A stretch of DNA of 19,271 nucleotides from Acidobacteriota bacterium (GTDB lineage Bacteria > Acidobacteriota > Terriglobia > UBA7540). Where the stretch lies: positions 1 through 19,271 of the forward strand of contig JAKASH010000003.1 of assembly GCA_021828225.1 (NCBI GenBank), read 5' to 3'. The notes under the pieces are model-generated. The model was not told where the DNA came from, searched no databases, and worked only from the letters and a program-made list of their open reading frames with translations. A program made the position numbers and the translations under genes. Shown here in pieces: positions 8,675 to 15,964 of the stretch (its first letter is position 1; every line of letters begins with the position of its first letter).

Positions 8675-9820
8675 TTATGCCGGGTGGTTGCCCAGGGGAA
8701 AGGAAGCGTGCGCATTCAGAGCAGAGCCATCACGATGGCCGGTCGCCAGCTTGAAGTATCCTGCGGCGGCGATCATCGCTGCGTTGTCAGTGGAGAGGCG
8801 CGGCGGAGGAAACAAGATGTTGAAACCGTGCTCCTTTCCAGCCTCTGAAAACCGCTCGCGGAGCAGGGAATTGCAGGCAACGCCTCCGGAAACGAAGATG
8901 GTTCGAATCCCGGCGCCGGTCGCAGCCGCTATAGTACGTTCGACCAGATCGGTTACTGCCGCCTCCTGGAAACTCGCTACAAGGTCGAGCGTGGCCTGGG
9001 AACAATGAGCGCGAAGGTTCTCATCGCTTACTTCATCGGGTGAGGCACTGCGCCACTCGCGGCGTTCTTCCGCCTCGGAAGCAAGCGGAGTTCCTCGCAC
9101 GCGGTAGAGGACAGCAGTTTTCAGCCCTGAAAAGCTGAAGTCGAGCTGATTGCCTTTCATGCGGATGCGGCCGAATTCGAATACGCGGGAATTTCCATAG
9201 CGTGCCAAACGGTCGATAATCGGGCCACCCGGGTAGCCGAGGGCGAGGAGTTTGGCGACCTTGTCAAAGGCTTCGCCCGCGGCGTCATCTCTCGTCTGCC
9301 CGAGCATCTTGTAAGAAAACGACGGGGTTCTGCTTCCCCAATTTCGATGCGTATCCACCCGGAATAAGGAGGTATGGCCCCCTGACACTACCAAGGTAAT
9401 GCTCGGAAAATCAGCAGCGGGGACGGCCTTGCCTTCCTGTCTCTCTATGGTGTTGTGGAGGAGAACGGCGTGGATGTGCCCCTCGAGATGGTTGACTCCG
9501 ACCAGCGGCTTGCCCAAAGCAAGCGCCAGCGCCTTGCCATAAACCAAACCTACCAGTAGCGAGCCGATCAGCCCCGGACCTTCAGTGACGGCAACGGCTT
9601 CGACATCCTGAAGAGTGGTTCCGGCCTGTCGGCAGGCCTCATCCACAATAGGCACAATTTTCCTCAAATGTTCGCGCGAAGCCAGTTCGGGAACAACCCC
9701 GCCGAATCTTTCGTGAAGGCGGATCTGTGAGGCCACAACATTCGATAAGATACGTGTCCCATCGGCCACGATGGCAGCGGCTGTTTCGTCGCAGCTGGAT
9801 TCGATTCCAAGAACAAGCAT
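8675..9820 (-). CDS. tsaD: tRNA N6-adenosine threonylcarbamoyltransferase TsaD
   Basis: TsaD moves the threonylcarbamoyl group from threonylcarbamoyl-AMP to A37 of ANN-reading tRNAs, together with TsaB and TsaE (t6A modification, needed for accurate decoding). The family start GIESSCDETAAA (5-16) is intact. The metal-binding HLEGH gives H111 and H115, VSGGHTS (145-151) and SGLKTAV (231-237) are present, and the C-terminal SGGVACNSLLR and STDNAAMIA (D345) complete the ASKHA site. At 381 residues it is about 40 longer than E. coli TsaD; much of the extra length is a charged stretch at about 242-273. The ATG at 9820 lacks a clear Shine-Dalgarno site. It sits 42 bases below the small membrane protein gene and 30 bases above hyuA. 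Confidence 0.96.
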   Translation of the reverse strand: MLVLGIESSCDETAAAIVADGTRILSNVVASQIRLHERFGGVVPELASREHLRKIVPIVDEACRQAGTTLQDVEAVAVTEGPGLIGSLLVGLVYGKALALALGKPLVGVNHLEGHIHAVLLHNTIERQEGKAVPAADFPSITLVVSGGHTSLFRVDTHRNWGSRTPSFSYKMLGQTRDDAAGEAFDKVAKLLALGYPGGPIIDRLARYGNSRVFEFGRIRMKGNQLDFSFSGLKTAVLYRVRGTPLASEAEERREWRSASPDEVSDENLRAHCSQATLDLVASFQEAAVTDLVERTIAAATGAGIRTIFVSGGVACNSLLRERFSEAGKEHGFNILFPPPRLSTDNAAMIAAAGYFKLATGHRDGSALNAHASFPLGNHPA

Positions 9821-9862
9821 GAGTAAATTATCTTAACATGACGGCGAAAGGCAGTTGACGGA

Positions 9863-10096
9863 TCAACTTGTATCGGCAGATGTTTTCTTCATCCGCAAGT
9901 AAGCGTATAGAAGAAACCCCATGAAAAAGAAACGAATAATGAGGGCGCCGGTCAGTGCCCACCATGGAATCCTCGCCATGGTTACGTTGAATCCATCTTG
10001 GGTGAACAGAACTACTTTCCAGATGGAATCTGCGGCATACAGGACAAAGAGACAGATAGCGGACCACATTGTGAACCGGCGGCCTCGTTTCGTCAT
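9863..10096 (-). CDS. Small two-helix membrane protein, function unknown
   Basis: 77 residues that I do not recognise as any named family. A basic N-terminus (KRGRR) is followed by a hydrophobic segment at about 10-31. A short loop with a DGFN turn (34-37) comes next, then a second hydrophobic segment with tryptophans at about 44-67 and a charged tail (RMKKT). This is a plausible hairpin with both ends in the cytoplasm. I prefer this frame over the two overlapping ones because of its membrane-protein composition and because it points the same way as tsaD, whose ATG lies 42 bases downstream. The Shine-Dalgarno site is weak (AAGAG about seven bases before the ATG). It could be the first gene of the tsaD-hyuA-hyuB transcript. 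Confidence 0.6.
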   Translation of the reverse strand: MTKRGRRFTMWSAICLFVLYAADSIWKVVLFTQDGFNVTMARIPWWALTGALIIRFFFMGFLLYAYLRMKKTSADTS

Positions 10097-10118
10097 GCTG
10101 TCACTCTTGTTGGCGCAG

Positions 10119-10124
10119 ATTATA
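10119..10124 (-). promoter_or_regulatory. Possible -10 element of the small membrane protein / tsaD operon
   Basis: TATAAT on the minus strand, 22 bases upstream of the ATG at 10096. The matching -35 area (TTTAAG near 10142-10147) is poor and there is no TG extension, so this is only a candidate. Confidence 0.28.
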
Positions 10125-10206
10125 TTGCTGTTACTACCAGACTTAAAGCCCTTTGTCCGCGTGTTAGGATTGAGCTAGACCGGTGAGCAATCGTGCTGGT
10201 TAACCT

Positions 10207-10236
10207 TTGACTGCGTTACAGCAATAACGATAGACT
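10207..10236 (+). promoter_or_regulatory. Candidate sigma70 promoter of galU
   Basis: TTGACT (10207-10212) and TAGACT (10231-10236) are separated by 18 bases; they match 5 of 6 and 4 of 6 consensus positions. The start point would be near 10243, leaving a leader of about 40 bases before the galU ATG. It lies in the 187-base divergent gap between the small membrane protein gene and galU. Confidence 0.4.
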
Positions 10237-10283
10237 GAACTGTTTTAGCAACACTACCTTACAGAGGGTTTACGGAGAAGACC

Positions 10284-11162
10284 ATGAAGATTCGGAAAGC
10301 CGTGCTGCCTGTTGCCGGGTTGGGCACTCGTTTTTTACCGGCGACGAAGGCGCAGCCCAAGGAAATGTTGCCCATTGTGGATAAGCCCCTCGTTCAATAT
10401 GCGGTTGAAGAGGTGGCTGCCGCCGGAATCCCGCTGACCATCTTTGTAACAGGACGCGGCAAGAGTGCCATCGAGAATCACTTTGACGTTTCGGCTGAGC
10501 TCGAGCATGAGTTGGCCGGGCGAGGGAAAGAACCGTTGCGGAAGCAAGTCCGTGCGATCTCGGCTTTATGCGACGTGGTCTATCTGCGGCAGAAGCATCC
10601 GCGAGGCCTGGGACATGCGGTGTTGATGTCGCGAGAACTTGTCGATGAGGAACCTTTTGCGGTGGTGCTCTCAGACGATGTGATTGACAGCCCGGTACCG
10701 TGCCTCAAGCAGATGATGGAAGTCTTTAATGAATTCAATAGCTGCATTCTGGCCATCGAGCGCGTTCCGAAGTCGGCGGTCGGAAGCTACGGGATCATCG
10801 ATGCCGAACCGGTGCGCGACTCAAAATGGAAAGGCCGCCTGTTCCGGGTCAAGGACCTGGTTGAGAAGCCTTCCCCGGCGGATGCCCCGTCCAACATGGC
10901 GATTATTGGGCGCTACCTTCTGACTCCTGCGATTTTCAGGAAGCTGGCCTCGACGCGGCGGGGCAAGGGAGGCGAAATTCAGCTAACGGACGCTCTTAAG
11001 AGCTTGCTCAATGACGAACCGATCTATGGTTTTATCTTCGAAGGAAAGCGTTACGACGCTGGGGACAAACTCGGCTTTCTCAAAGCTACCGTTGAGTTTG
11101 CGCTGAAAGAGCCGAATATGGGCGAACACTTTCGAAAGTACCTCAAGTCACTGAAAATCTAG
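10284..11162 (+). CDS. galU: UTP--glucose-1-phosphate uridylyltransferase
   Basis: GalU joins UTP and glucose-1-phosphate to give UDP-glucose and pyrophosphate, the donor for exopolysaccharide, LPS sugars and other glycans. The 292 residues cover the usual bacterial length. The nucleotide-binding signature is AGLGTRFLPATKAQPKEM (11-28). The metal-binding aspartate lies in LSDDVID (129-135), the catalytic lysine in VEKPSP (193-198), and the sugar-binding end in GRYLLTPAIF (209-218) and RYDAGDKLGFLKA (257-269). The ATG has GGAGA six bases upstream (10274-10278). It is the only polysaccharide-precursor gene in the window and appears to stand alone. Confidence 0.97.
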   Translation: MKIRKAVLPVAGLGTRFLPATKAQPKEMLPIVDKPLVQYAVEEVAAAGIPLTIFVTGRGKSAIENHFDVSAELEHELAGRGKEPLRKQVRAISALCDVVYLRQKHPRGLGHAVLMSRELVDEEPFAVVLSDDVIDSPVPCLKQMMEVFNEFNSCILAIERVPKSAVGSYGIIDAEPVRDSKWKGRLFRVKDLVEKPSPADAPSNMAIIGRYLLTPAIFRKLASTRRGKGGEIQLTDALKSLLNDEPIYGFIFEGKRYDAGDKLGFLKATVEFALKEPNMGEHFRKYLKSLKI

Positions 11163-11169
11163 TGGCCGC

Positions 11170-11192
11170 GGCGGAACACATTGATGTCCGCC
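11170..11192 (+). terminator. Weak hairpin just after galU
   Basis: GGCGGAACA (11170-11178) pairs with TGTCCGCC (11185-11192) with one bulged A and a 6-base loop, starting 8 bases after the galU stop. No U-run follows, so it may slow or end transcription only with help, for example Rho. Confidence 0.3.
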
Positions 11193-11265
11193 ACGGTAAG
11201 ATGCTCTGCATGAAACGAGTCGGTATTTGTAAATCGCAACCTGACGAGGGGAGAAAGGAGCCTTG

Positions 11266-11751
11266 ATGAAAGACGAGCATGCATCTTTGCGCAAGCACTT
11301 AGTTTATTTGCTTCGAGGCGGCGGTGCGCATGTCGATTTCGATACCGCTATCGCGAAACTTCCTCCCAAATTGCACGGAGCCAAGCCGCCGGGGATTCCT
11401 CACACGCCCTGGAGGCTGCTTGAACACATGCGAATCGCTCAGTGGGACATTTTAGAATTCAGCAGAAATCCCAAACATGTTTCGCCAGACTTTCCGAGCG
11501 GGTACTGGCCGAAAGGGGATGCACCTCCCGACAGTGGCTCCTGGGCACAGTCTGTTAAGTCTTTTCGAAGGGATCTTAAAGAGATGGAAGCTCTTGTAGT
11601 CAGGCCTTCAACCGATCTTTTCGCCCCCATTCCCCACGGTGATGGACAGACCATTCTGCGTGAAGCTTTGCTGGTTGCGGACCACAACGCCTATCACCTG
11701 GGCGAACTCGTCACGGTTCGGCGCCTGCTGGGCGCTTGGCCTGAGGGATAA
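11266..11751 (+). CDS. DinB-like metal-binding four-helix protein
   Basis: 161 residues. The fold is the DinB/YfiT four-helix bundle, in which three histidines bind a divalent metal. Candidate ligands are H54 ([11 protein letters not shown]), H140 and H144 ([10 protein letters not shown]); the last motif is the typical end of the family. Members include metal-dependent thiol transferases and many stress proteins of unknown role, so no reaction is assigned. I use the ATG at 11266 and not the TTG at 11263: AGGAG (11256-11260) is five bases from the ATG and only two from the TTG. The gene begins about 100 bases after galU and is convergent with the FmdB-type gene. Confidence 0.82.
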   Translation: MKDEHASLRKHLVYLLRGGGAHVDFDTAIAKLPPKLHGAKPPGIPHTPWRLLEHMRIAQWDILEFSRNPKHVSPDFPSGYWPKGDAPPDSGSWAQSVKSFRRDLKEMEALVVRPSTDLFAPIPHGDGQTILREALLVADHNAYHLGELVTVRRLLGAWPEG

Positions 11752-11831
11752 GAAGGCTGCTGTGACCAGCGGGTGACAACGCCCCGATTTGGAGACATCG
11801 CCATTTGGTCCGATCATGATCCCACGTTGTG

Positions 11832-12131
11832 TTATTTGCCTACAGGAGCCTTGGAGTCTGCGGGTTTGCTTTGAGAGCTGGATGATTTGGTGGACGGCTC
11901 GGATTTTGTTGTGGAATCACCGTTAGACCTGCTGCTTGCTTCTGATGACGATTTCCGGGCGTAGTCTGTTACGTACCACCCTGTTCCTTTAAACTGAATC
12001 GCGGGAGCGGAGAGCAGGCGGGTAAGCTTTCCACCGCATTTCTCGCAGGTTGTTAACGGGGAATCGCTGAACTTCTGAATTTTCTCGATTCGAGAGCCGC
12101 ACTTTTCACATCGATACTCGTATAGAGGCAA
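11832..12131 (-). CDS. FmdB-family zinc-ribbon protein with Ser/Lys-rich tail
   Basis: 99 residues. The N-terminus PLYEYRCEKCG is the hallmark of the FmdB/CxxC_CxxC_SSSS zinc ribbon: C8, C11, C29 and C32 should bind one zinc. The section PAIQFKGTGWYVTDY (about 44-58) is the usual second block. After it the protein is a low-complexity tail rich in Ser, Lys and Thr, probably disordered, ending in APVGK. The family was named from formamidase regulation, but its molecular role is not well fixed. The start is TTG at 12131, which restores the family start MPLYEY and has AGGAGGT at 12136-12142 four bases away. The GTG at 12137 overlaps that ribosome site and is unlikely. Confidence 0.88.
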   Translation of the reverse strand: MPLYEYRCEKCGSRIEKIQKFSDSPLTTCEKCGGKLTRLLSAPAIQFKGTGWYVTDYARKSSSEASSRSNGDSTTKSEPSTKSSSSQSKPADSKAPVGK

Positions 12132-12135
12132 GGTC

Positions 12136-12142
12136 ACCTCCT
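12136..12142 (-). promoter_or_regulatory. Shine-Dalgarno site that fixes a TTG start
   Basis: Full AGGAGGT on the minus strand, four bases ahead of the TTG at 12131. The GTG at 12135-12137 lies partly inside it, so the TTG is the better start of the FmdB-type protein. Confidence 0.7.
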
Positions 12143-12157
12143 GACCATGAATGAATC

Positions 12158-12187
12158 ATTATAGCAACCGGCGCAAGCGTTGGTCAA
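12158..12187 (-). promoter_or_regulatory. Strong sigma70 promoter of the FmdB-type gene
   Basis: On the minus strand: TTGACC (12182-12187), an 18-base spacer ending in TGC, then TATAAT (12158-12163). This gives a 5/6 -35, a perfect -10 and a TGn extension. Transcription should start near 12151, about 20 bases before the TTG start. It is the best promoter in the window. Confidence 0.75.
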
Positions 12188-12367
12188 AGTTGTTGCGTAC
12201 AGCGGTGAGGCAGACGACTCCTTGTTCAATCGCTTCCGGGTGGGCGGGGACGTGCTCCACTTCTCATCAGGGTTCTCGCCAGCGGGACAAGTTGTGTGCC
12301 TGAAGAGCAATTGGTAAACTGTTTGCCGAAGTGTAGCGCTAAAAACTCCAATGTGAGATGATTCCTC

Positions 12368-13255
12368 ATGAACAAACCGAAGCCTCCCGCTCGTTACACA
12401 TCCTCGCAGCTTTCGCCTGGCAGGCTGTACGTTGTGGGGACCCCGATTGGGAACCTGGAAGACATCACCCTTCGCGCCCTGAATACACTCAAGACGTCAG
12501 ACCTTATTGCGTGTGAGGACACGCGACGGACCCAGAAGCTTTTGAACCATTATGAAATCCGGACTCCGACCATCAGTTATCATGAGCACAACGAGATGAC
12601 CCGCGCGCCGGAGCTTGTCCTTGAAATGGAGCAGGGGAGCGTCATCTCCCTAGTATCCGATGCGGGCACCCCGGTTCTCTCCGATCCTGGCTTTCGGCTG
12701 GTTCACCTGGCAATCCGGCATAAAATATCCGTTATCCCTATTCCGGGGCCTTCGGCATTGGTGGCGGCCCTGACTGCAGCCGGCCTTCCGATGAATGAGT
12801 TTATCTTTGCCGGATTTCTGCCGCCGAAGAGGTCTGCCCGCCGTAAGGCTCTGTCAGCTCTGGCCGCCTTTGAAAAGACGATTGTTTTCTACGAGGCTCC
12901 TCACCGCATTATTGACTCCTTGCGCGACATTCGTGACATTCTCGGCGAACGCGAAGTGGCCATAGCGCGGGAAGTGACCAAGATTCACGAGGAATTCCTG
13001 CGCGGCTCTATAACTGAGATTCGGGATCTTTTGAAGACGGAACCTGTCAAGGGCGAACTGACGGTAATTCTGGGCCCCGGTGGCGCCCGGCCGGAAACGG
13101 CTTCAGGTAGTGTGACGGTCCGTGAGGAGGTTGAAAAACTGAAGGCGAAAGAAGGACTCGACGAGCGGAGCGCCTTAAAGGTTATTGCGCGCTCTCGGGG
13201 CATTTCGCGCAGTGAAGCCTATCGACAGCTTCAGTCGGAAAAGCAGTCTTCCTGA
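12368..13255 (+). CDS. rsmI: 16S rRNA (cytidine(1402)-2'-O)-methyltransferase RsmI
   Basis: RsmI adds a 2'-O-methyl group to C1402 in the decoding centre of 16S rRNA, using S-adenosylmethionine. The 295 residues match the family. Motifs: YVVGTPIGNLEDITLRAL (21-38), CEDTRRTQKLL (49-59), SYHEHNE (70-76), SLVSDAGTPVLSDPG (94-108), PGPSA (126-130) and FYEAPHR (174-180). The tail carries SRGISRSEAYRQL, the small C-terminal domain. The ATG at 12368 has only a weak ribosome site (GAGATGA about seven bases back), but the N-terminal extension before the first motif is of normal length. The 230-base gap before it, shared with the FmdB-type promoter, shows no convincing promoter on this strand. Confidence 0.96.
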   Translation: MNKPKPPARYTSSQLSPGRLYVVGTPIGNLEDITLRALNTLKTSDLIACEDTRRTQKLLNHYEIRTPTISYHEHNEMTRAPELVLEMEQGSVISLVSDAGTPVLSDPGFRLVHLAIRHKISVIPIPGPSALVAALTAAGLPMNEFIFAGFLPPKRSARRKALSALAAFEKTIVFYEAPHRIIDSLRDIRDILGEREVAIAREVTKIHEEFLRGSITEIRDLLKTEPVKGELTVILGPGGARPETASGSVTVREEVEKLKAKEGLDERSALKVIARSRGISRSEAYRQLQSEKQSS

Positions 13256-13370
13256 CATCAAGGTGTGAGCCCGCTCATTCCAAAAATACGGGAGTCTGTT
13301 TTTTCTGGCGTCGCAAGAGACAACCTATGCCCTGGGCAGCAAGAGGAGTGTACCTCGCTTCGAAGTTTTA

Positions 13371-14378
13371 CTATGACGTGACAGCCTGTTCGAAAGTACG
13401 GTCTGGAGCCGTATTCCCAAAGAAATTGTCCACGCGGGCAAGCACTTCCTGAGGGCTTTGGGCGCTCTGGACACTCCGACGCAATTCCGTTCCATTTCTC
13501 ACTCCGTGGGTAAACCAGCTTGCGAACTGCTTCATCTTGCCGATTGCTCCGGGCGTTCCTTCCTCGATCAACATCGCGTAGTAATCTCGAATCAATTGAT
13601 ACCGGTCAAAATCCGAGGGTTGTTCATAAGAGCCCGTGCGCGCGAAGGATTCCATCTGCCGGAAAATCCAGGGATTGGTAGGGGCTGCCCGGCCGATCAT
13701 CACGGCATCGCAACCCGTCTGGGAGTGCAACGCCAGCGCGTCCTGCGGCACCATGACATCCCCGTTCCCGATCACGGGGATTCGCACGTTGGTTTTGACT
13801 TCCTGGATGATCTCCCAGCGGGCCCGCCCGCTGTAACCCTGAAGCCGGGTGCGGGGGTGGATTGCAATTGCTTCCACGCCCGAGTTCTCTGCCAGCCTGG
13901 CGACCTCTAGGGCTACAATTTCTTCGTCGCTCCAACCTGAGCGGATTTTGATTGTGAAGGGAATGGTCACCGCAGCGCGGACCTTCTGGAAGATGGTTTT
14001 GAGCAGAGGCAAATTGCGCAGCAAACCTGAGCCTCCGCACTTCGCAACTTTCTTTGCAGGGCATCCCAAGTTCAGGTCAACCATGTCAAATCCGAGGCCT
14101 TCGATCATGCGGGCTGCATTGGCCAGGTGCTCAGGATCGGCCCCGAAAATCTGCGCCGTGATGGGCCGCTCCTCCTCCGTGTAGAAGAGGTAACGGTGGG
14201 ACTTCAGATTTTGCCGGATCATGGCCTCGCTTGAAACGAACTCGGTCATGATCAATCCGCAGCCGCCGAGGCGCTTGATAAACCGGCGAAAGACGGTGTC
14301 GGTAATTCCTGCCATGGGCGCCAGGATCTGGGCCGGCCGGATTAGCACATTGCGAATCTGAAGTTGCTCAAACAGCAT
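13371..14378 (-). CDS. dusB: tRNA-dihydrouridine synthase (DusB-like)
   Basis: An FMN enzyme that reduces uridine to dihydrouridine in tRNA with NAD(P)H. 335 residues. Motifs: LAPMAGITDTVFRRF (19-33, FMN loop), MTEFVSSEA (44-52), AQIFGADPE (75-83), DLNLGCPAKKV (101-111) with the catalytic C106, FTIKIRSGW (141-149), IHPRTR (173-178) and PVIGNGDV (201-208, phosphate grip). The start near LQIRNVLIRP agrees with DusB. Its ATG is only 8 bases after the fabZ-like stop, so the two are surely co-transcribed; no good Shine-Dalgarno site is present, which suggests coupled translation. It is the last gene of the directon and convergent with rsmI. DusB is the best subfamily match, but Dus subfamilies are close. 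Confidence 0.92.
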   Translation of the reverse strand: MLFEQLQIRNVLIRPAQILAPMAGITDTVFRRFIKRLGGCGLIMTEFVSSEAMIRQNLKSHRYLFYTEEERPITAQIFGADPEHLANAARMIEGLGFDMVDLNLGCPAKKVAKCGGSGLLRNLPLLKTIFQKVRAAVTIPFTIKIRSGWSDEEIVALEVARLAENSGVEAIAIHPRTRLQGYSGRARWEIIQEVKTNVRIPVIGNGDVMVPQDALALHSQTGCDAVMIGRAAPTNPWIFRQMESFARTGSYEQPSDFDRYQLIRDYYAMLIEEGTPGAIGKMKQFASWFTHGVRNGTELRRSVQSAQSPQEVLARVDNFFGNTAPDRTFEQAVTS

Positions 14379-14386
14379 ATGCAGGT

Positions 14387-14863
14387 TTATTGATCCAGTA
14401 TACCGGCGCGATTGGCGATTGCAAACCGCATTTGCCCGTCCGCGACGAGTTCGCCTCCAAGGTAGGCTGAGCCACGCAATTCGCCGAGCGTTTCTCGCAG
14501 TTTCAGCACCTGGGCGTGGAACTGCACGGTGTCTCCGGGTGCAATCGGCTTGTAAAGTTTAGCAGAGGGAATCTGCAGGATCATGGCGATCTTATCCGTC
14601 ATTTGTGGCCGCTCCAGCACCAGAATAGCCCCCAACTGCGTGACCGCCTCCAGCAAGATGCCGGTTGGAACGAGTGGCGAGGAAGAAGAGTACCCCAGCA
14701 GCATCTCTTCATTGGCGGTGAAGGTTTTTATCCCGTGGATTTCGACGCCCGGAGTGAAGTCGGTGACACGATCTACGAGCAGAAACGGATAGCGGTGGGG
14801 CAGTATGCGATGGATGATCGAATCGAAAGAGGGCTTTGTTTCTTTGGACGATTGATATTCCAT
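14387..14863 (-). CDS. FabZ-like 3-hydroxyacyl-ACP dehydratase (hot-dog fold) with altered GHFP motif
   Basis: 158 residues from ATG 14863; a GTG directly before it (14866) is possible, and no clear ribosome site favours either. FabZ removes water from 3-hydroxyacyl-ACP in fatty acid synthesis. The start of the fold is typical: ILPHRYPFLLVDRV with the catalytic H23, and LLEAVTQLGA with the catalytic E72. The stretch between, usually GHFPxxPVMPG in FabZ, is here GYSSSSPLVPTG (57-68): the GHF histidine and phenylalanine are gone and PG is PT. This loop lies by the active site, so the substrate may differ. No other fatty acid genes are nearby; the neighbours are a YhaM-like gene upstream and a dus gene 8 bases downstream. 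It could be a specialised dehydratase or a thioester-binding relative. Confidence 0.8.
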   Translation of the reverse strand: MEYQSSKETKPSFDSIIHRILPHRYPFLLVDRVTDFTPGVEIHGIKTFTANEEMLLGYSSSSPLVPTGILLEAVTQLGAILVLERPQMTDKIAMILQIPSAKLYKPIAPGDTVQFHAQVLKLRETLGELRGSAYLGGELVADGQMRFAIANRAGILDQ

Positions 14864-14949
14864 CACGTTTCACGTTGGGTTGTCATCCACGGTTGGCAAA
14901 ACTCTTGCCAGGGAATGCTTGGTCGAACCTTTTCCGTTTCGCCGCGAGT

Positions 14950-15945
14950 TTAGGCTTTCGAAGAGTTGCTTTTTGCTGGGGCGGCATGAGACGCCGATTC
15001 GGAGAGCGGCTTCAGCAGTTCTCTGCCCAGCGCCCGATTGCGAGCCGTCCAGTTGCCAGGACGATCCTTGTCGGCTTCATATTGCTGGCGCATGGCCTCA
15101 AGTTTTGAGTCCAAATCGTCCAGATAATTCACCGCAAGCGCTTCCATGAACATCGGTTCCTTCGGGGACCCGAATTCCAGCTTGCCGTGGTGGGAAAGGA
15201 TGACGTGCTCCAGGCGGTCCCACAAGTCGACCGGGAAATCCGGAATGAGGCGTATCTTATCGCGGACCATTTCTACACCCATGCTGATGTGCCCTACCAG
15301 CTGGCCGCGTGTCGAATAGGAAAAGGCACGACTGAAATTGAGTTCTTCGATTTTCCCAAGGTCGTGCAACAGCAGTCCGGCAACGATCAATTCGCGGTCG
15401 AGGAAAGGGTAGTGGTCACAGATTTCATCCCCGAGTTGCACAAGCGAACTGACATGCTCGATGAGTCCGCCAAGGTAAGCGTGGTGATAGCTCATGGCCG
15501 CCGGCGCCAGCTTGTATTTCCGCGCTATTTCCGGGTCATTGAACACCCTGAGAAGGAGTTCCTGGAGCGGACCAGGAGACATTTCCTGGATTCGTTTTAG
15601 CAAGGCCGAGAACAGTGCCTCTGGATCTTGTGAGCCGTGGGGCAGATAATCCGAAAGCTCGATTTCTTCCTCTCCGCACTTCACGATTTTACGCAAGGAG
15701 AGTTGCGGAGTTCCCTGGTAGACTTCCACTCCCGCTGAAACGCGGACCACATCGTCCACTTCAAAGGCCGAGTTGAAGCTATCGCAGTCCCAGAGCTTTG
15801 CCTTTATGGTTCCCGTGGAGTCCTGAAGTTCCAGATCAAGATAGGCACTTCCGTTGCGAGCGGTCTTGCGCTCCTTGGTGCGAATGAGGAAGGTTGTGGT
15901 TATGGAACTCCCGGGTTTCAGTTGGCCAACGTAGGATTCCTTCAT
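14950..15945 (-). CDS. yhaM: YhaM-like 3'-5' exoribonuclease (OB fold + HD domain)
   Basis: 331 residues from ATG 15945 (a TTG at 15948 lies directly before it). An N-terminal OB-fold nucleic-acid-binding domain (about 5-90, with LDLELQDSTGTIKAKLW) is followed by an HD phosphohydrolase domain. The metal ligands are visible: HHAYLGGLIEH (154-164), LLHDLGK with H194/D195, GHIS with H219, LSHHGK with H252/H253 and the final D277 in YLDDLDSK. This layout is that of Bacillus YhaM, a manganese-dependent 3'-5' exonuclease for RNA and single-stranded DNA. The C-terminal 20 residues are a low-complexity Ser/Ala/Lys tail. The gene starts 19 bases after the foldase gene, so they share a transcript. Confidence 0.87.
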   Translation of the reverse strand: MKESYVGQLKPGSSITTTFLIRTKERKTARNGSAYLDLELQDSTGTIKAKLWDCDSFNSAFEVDDVVRVSAGVEVYQGTPQLSLRKIVKCGEEEIELSDYLPHGSQDPEALFSALLKRIQEMSPGPLQELLLRVFNDPEIARKYKLAPAAMSYHHAYLGGLIEHVSSLVQLGDEICDHYPFLDRELIVAGLLLHDLGKIEELNFSRAFSYSTRGQLVGHISMGVEMVRDKIRLIPDFPVDLWDRLEHVILSHHGKLEFGSPKEPMFMEALAVNYLDDLDSKLEAMRQQYEADKDRPGNWTARNRALGRELLKPLSESASHAAPAKSNSSKA

Positions 15946-15964
15946 CAAGTCCCGCCAGCAAAAG

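Noticed and set aside
9921..10178. 85-codon + strand frame overlapping the small membrane protein
   Set aside because: It lacks a good ribosome site and a coherent composition, and the minus-strand frame has two clear hydrophobic helices.
12188..12367. Possible small RNA or riboswitch in the gap before rsmI
   Set aside because: No conserved riboswitch core, tRNA-like fold or promoter with terminator could be seen on the + strand.
13270..13304. CCCG/CGGG stem followed a few bases later by T6, as an rsmI terminator
   Set aside because: Only 4 base pairs with a 15-base loop and a gap of six bases before the T-run; too weak to call.
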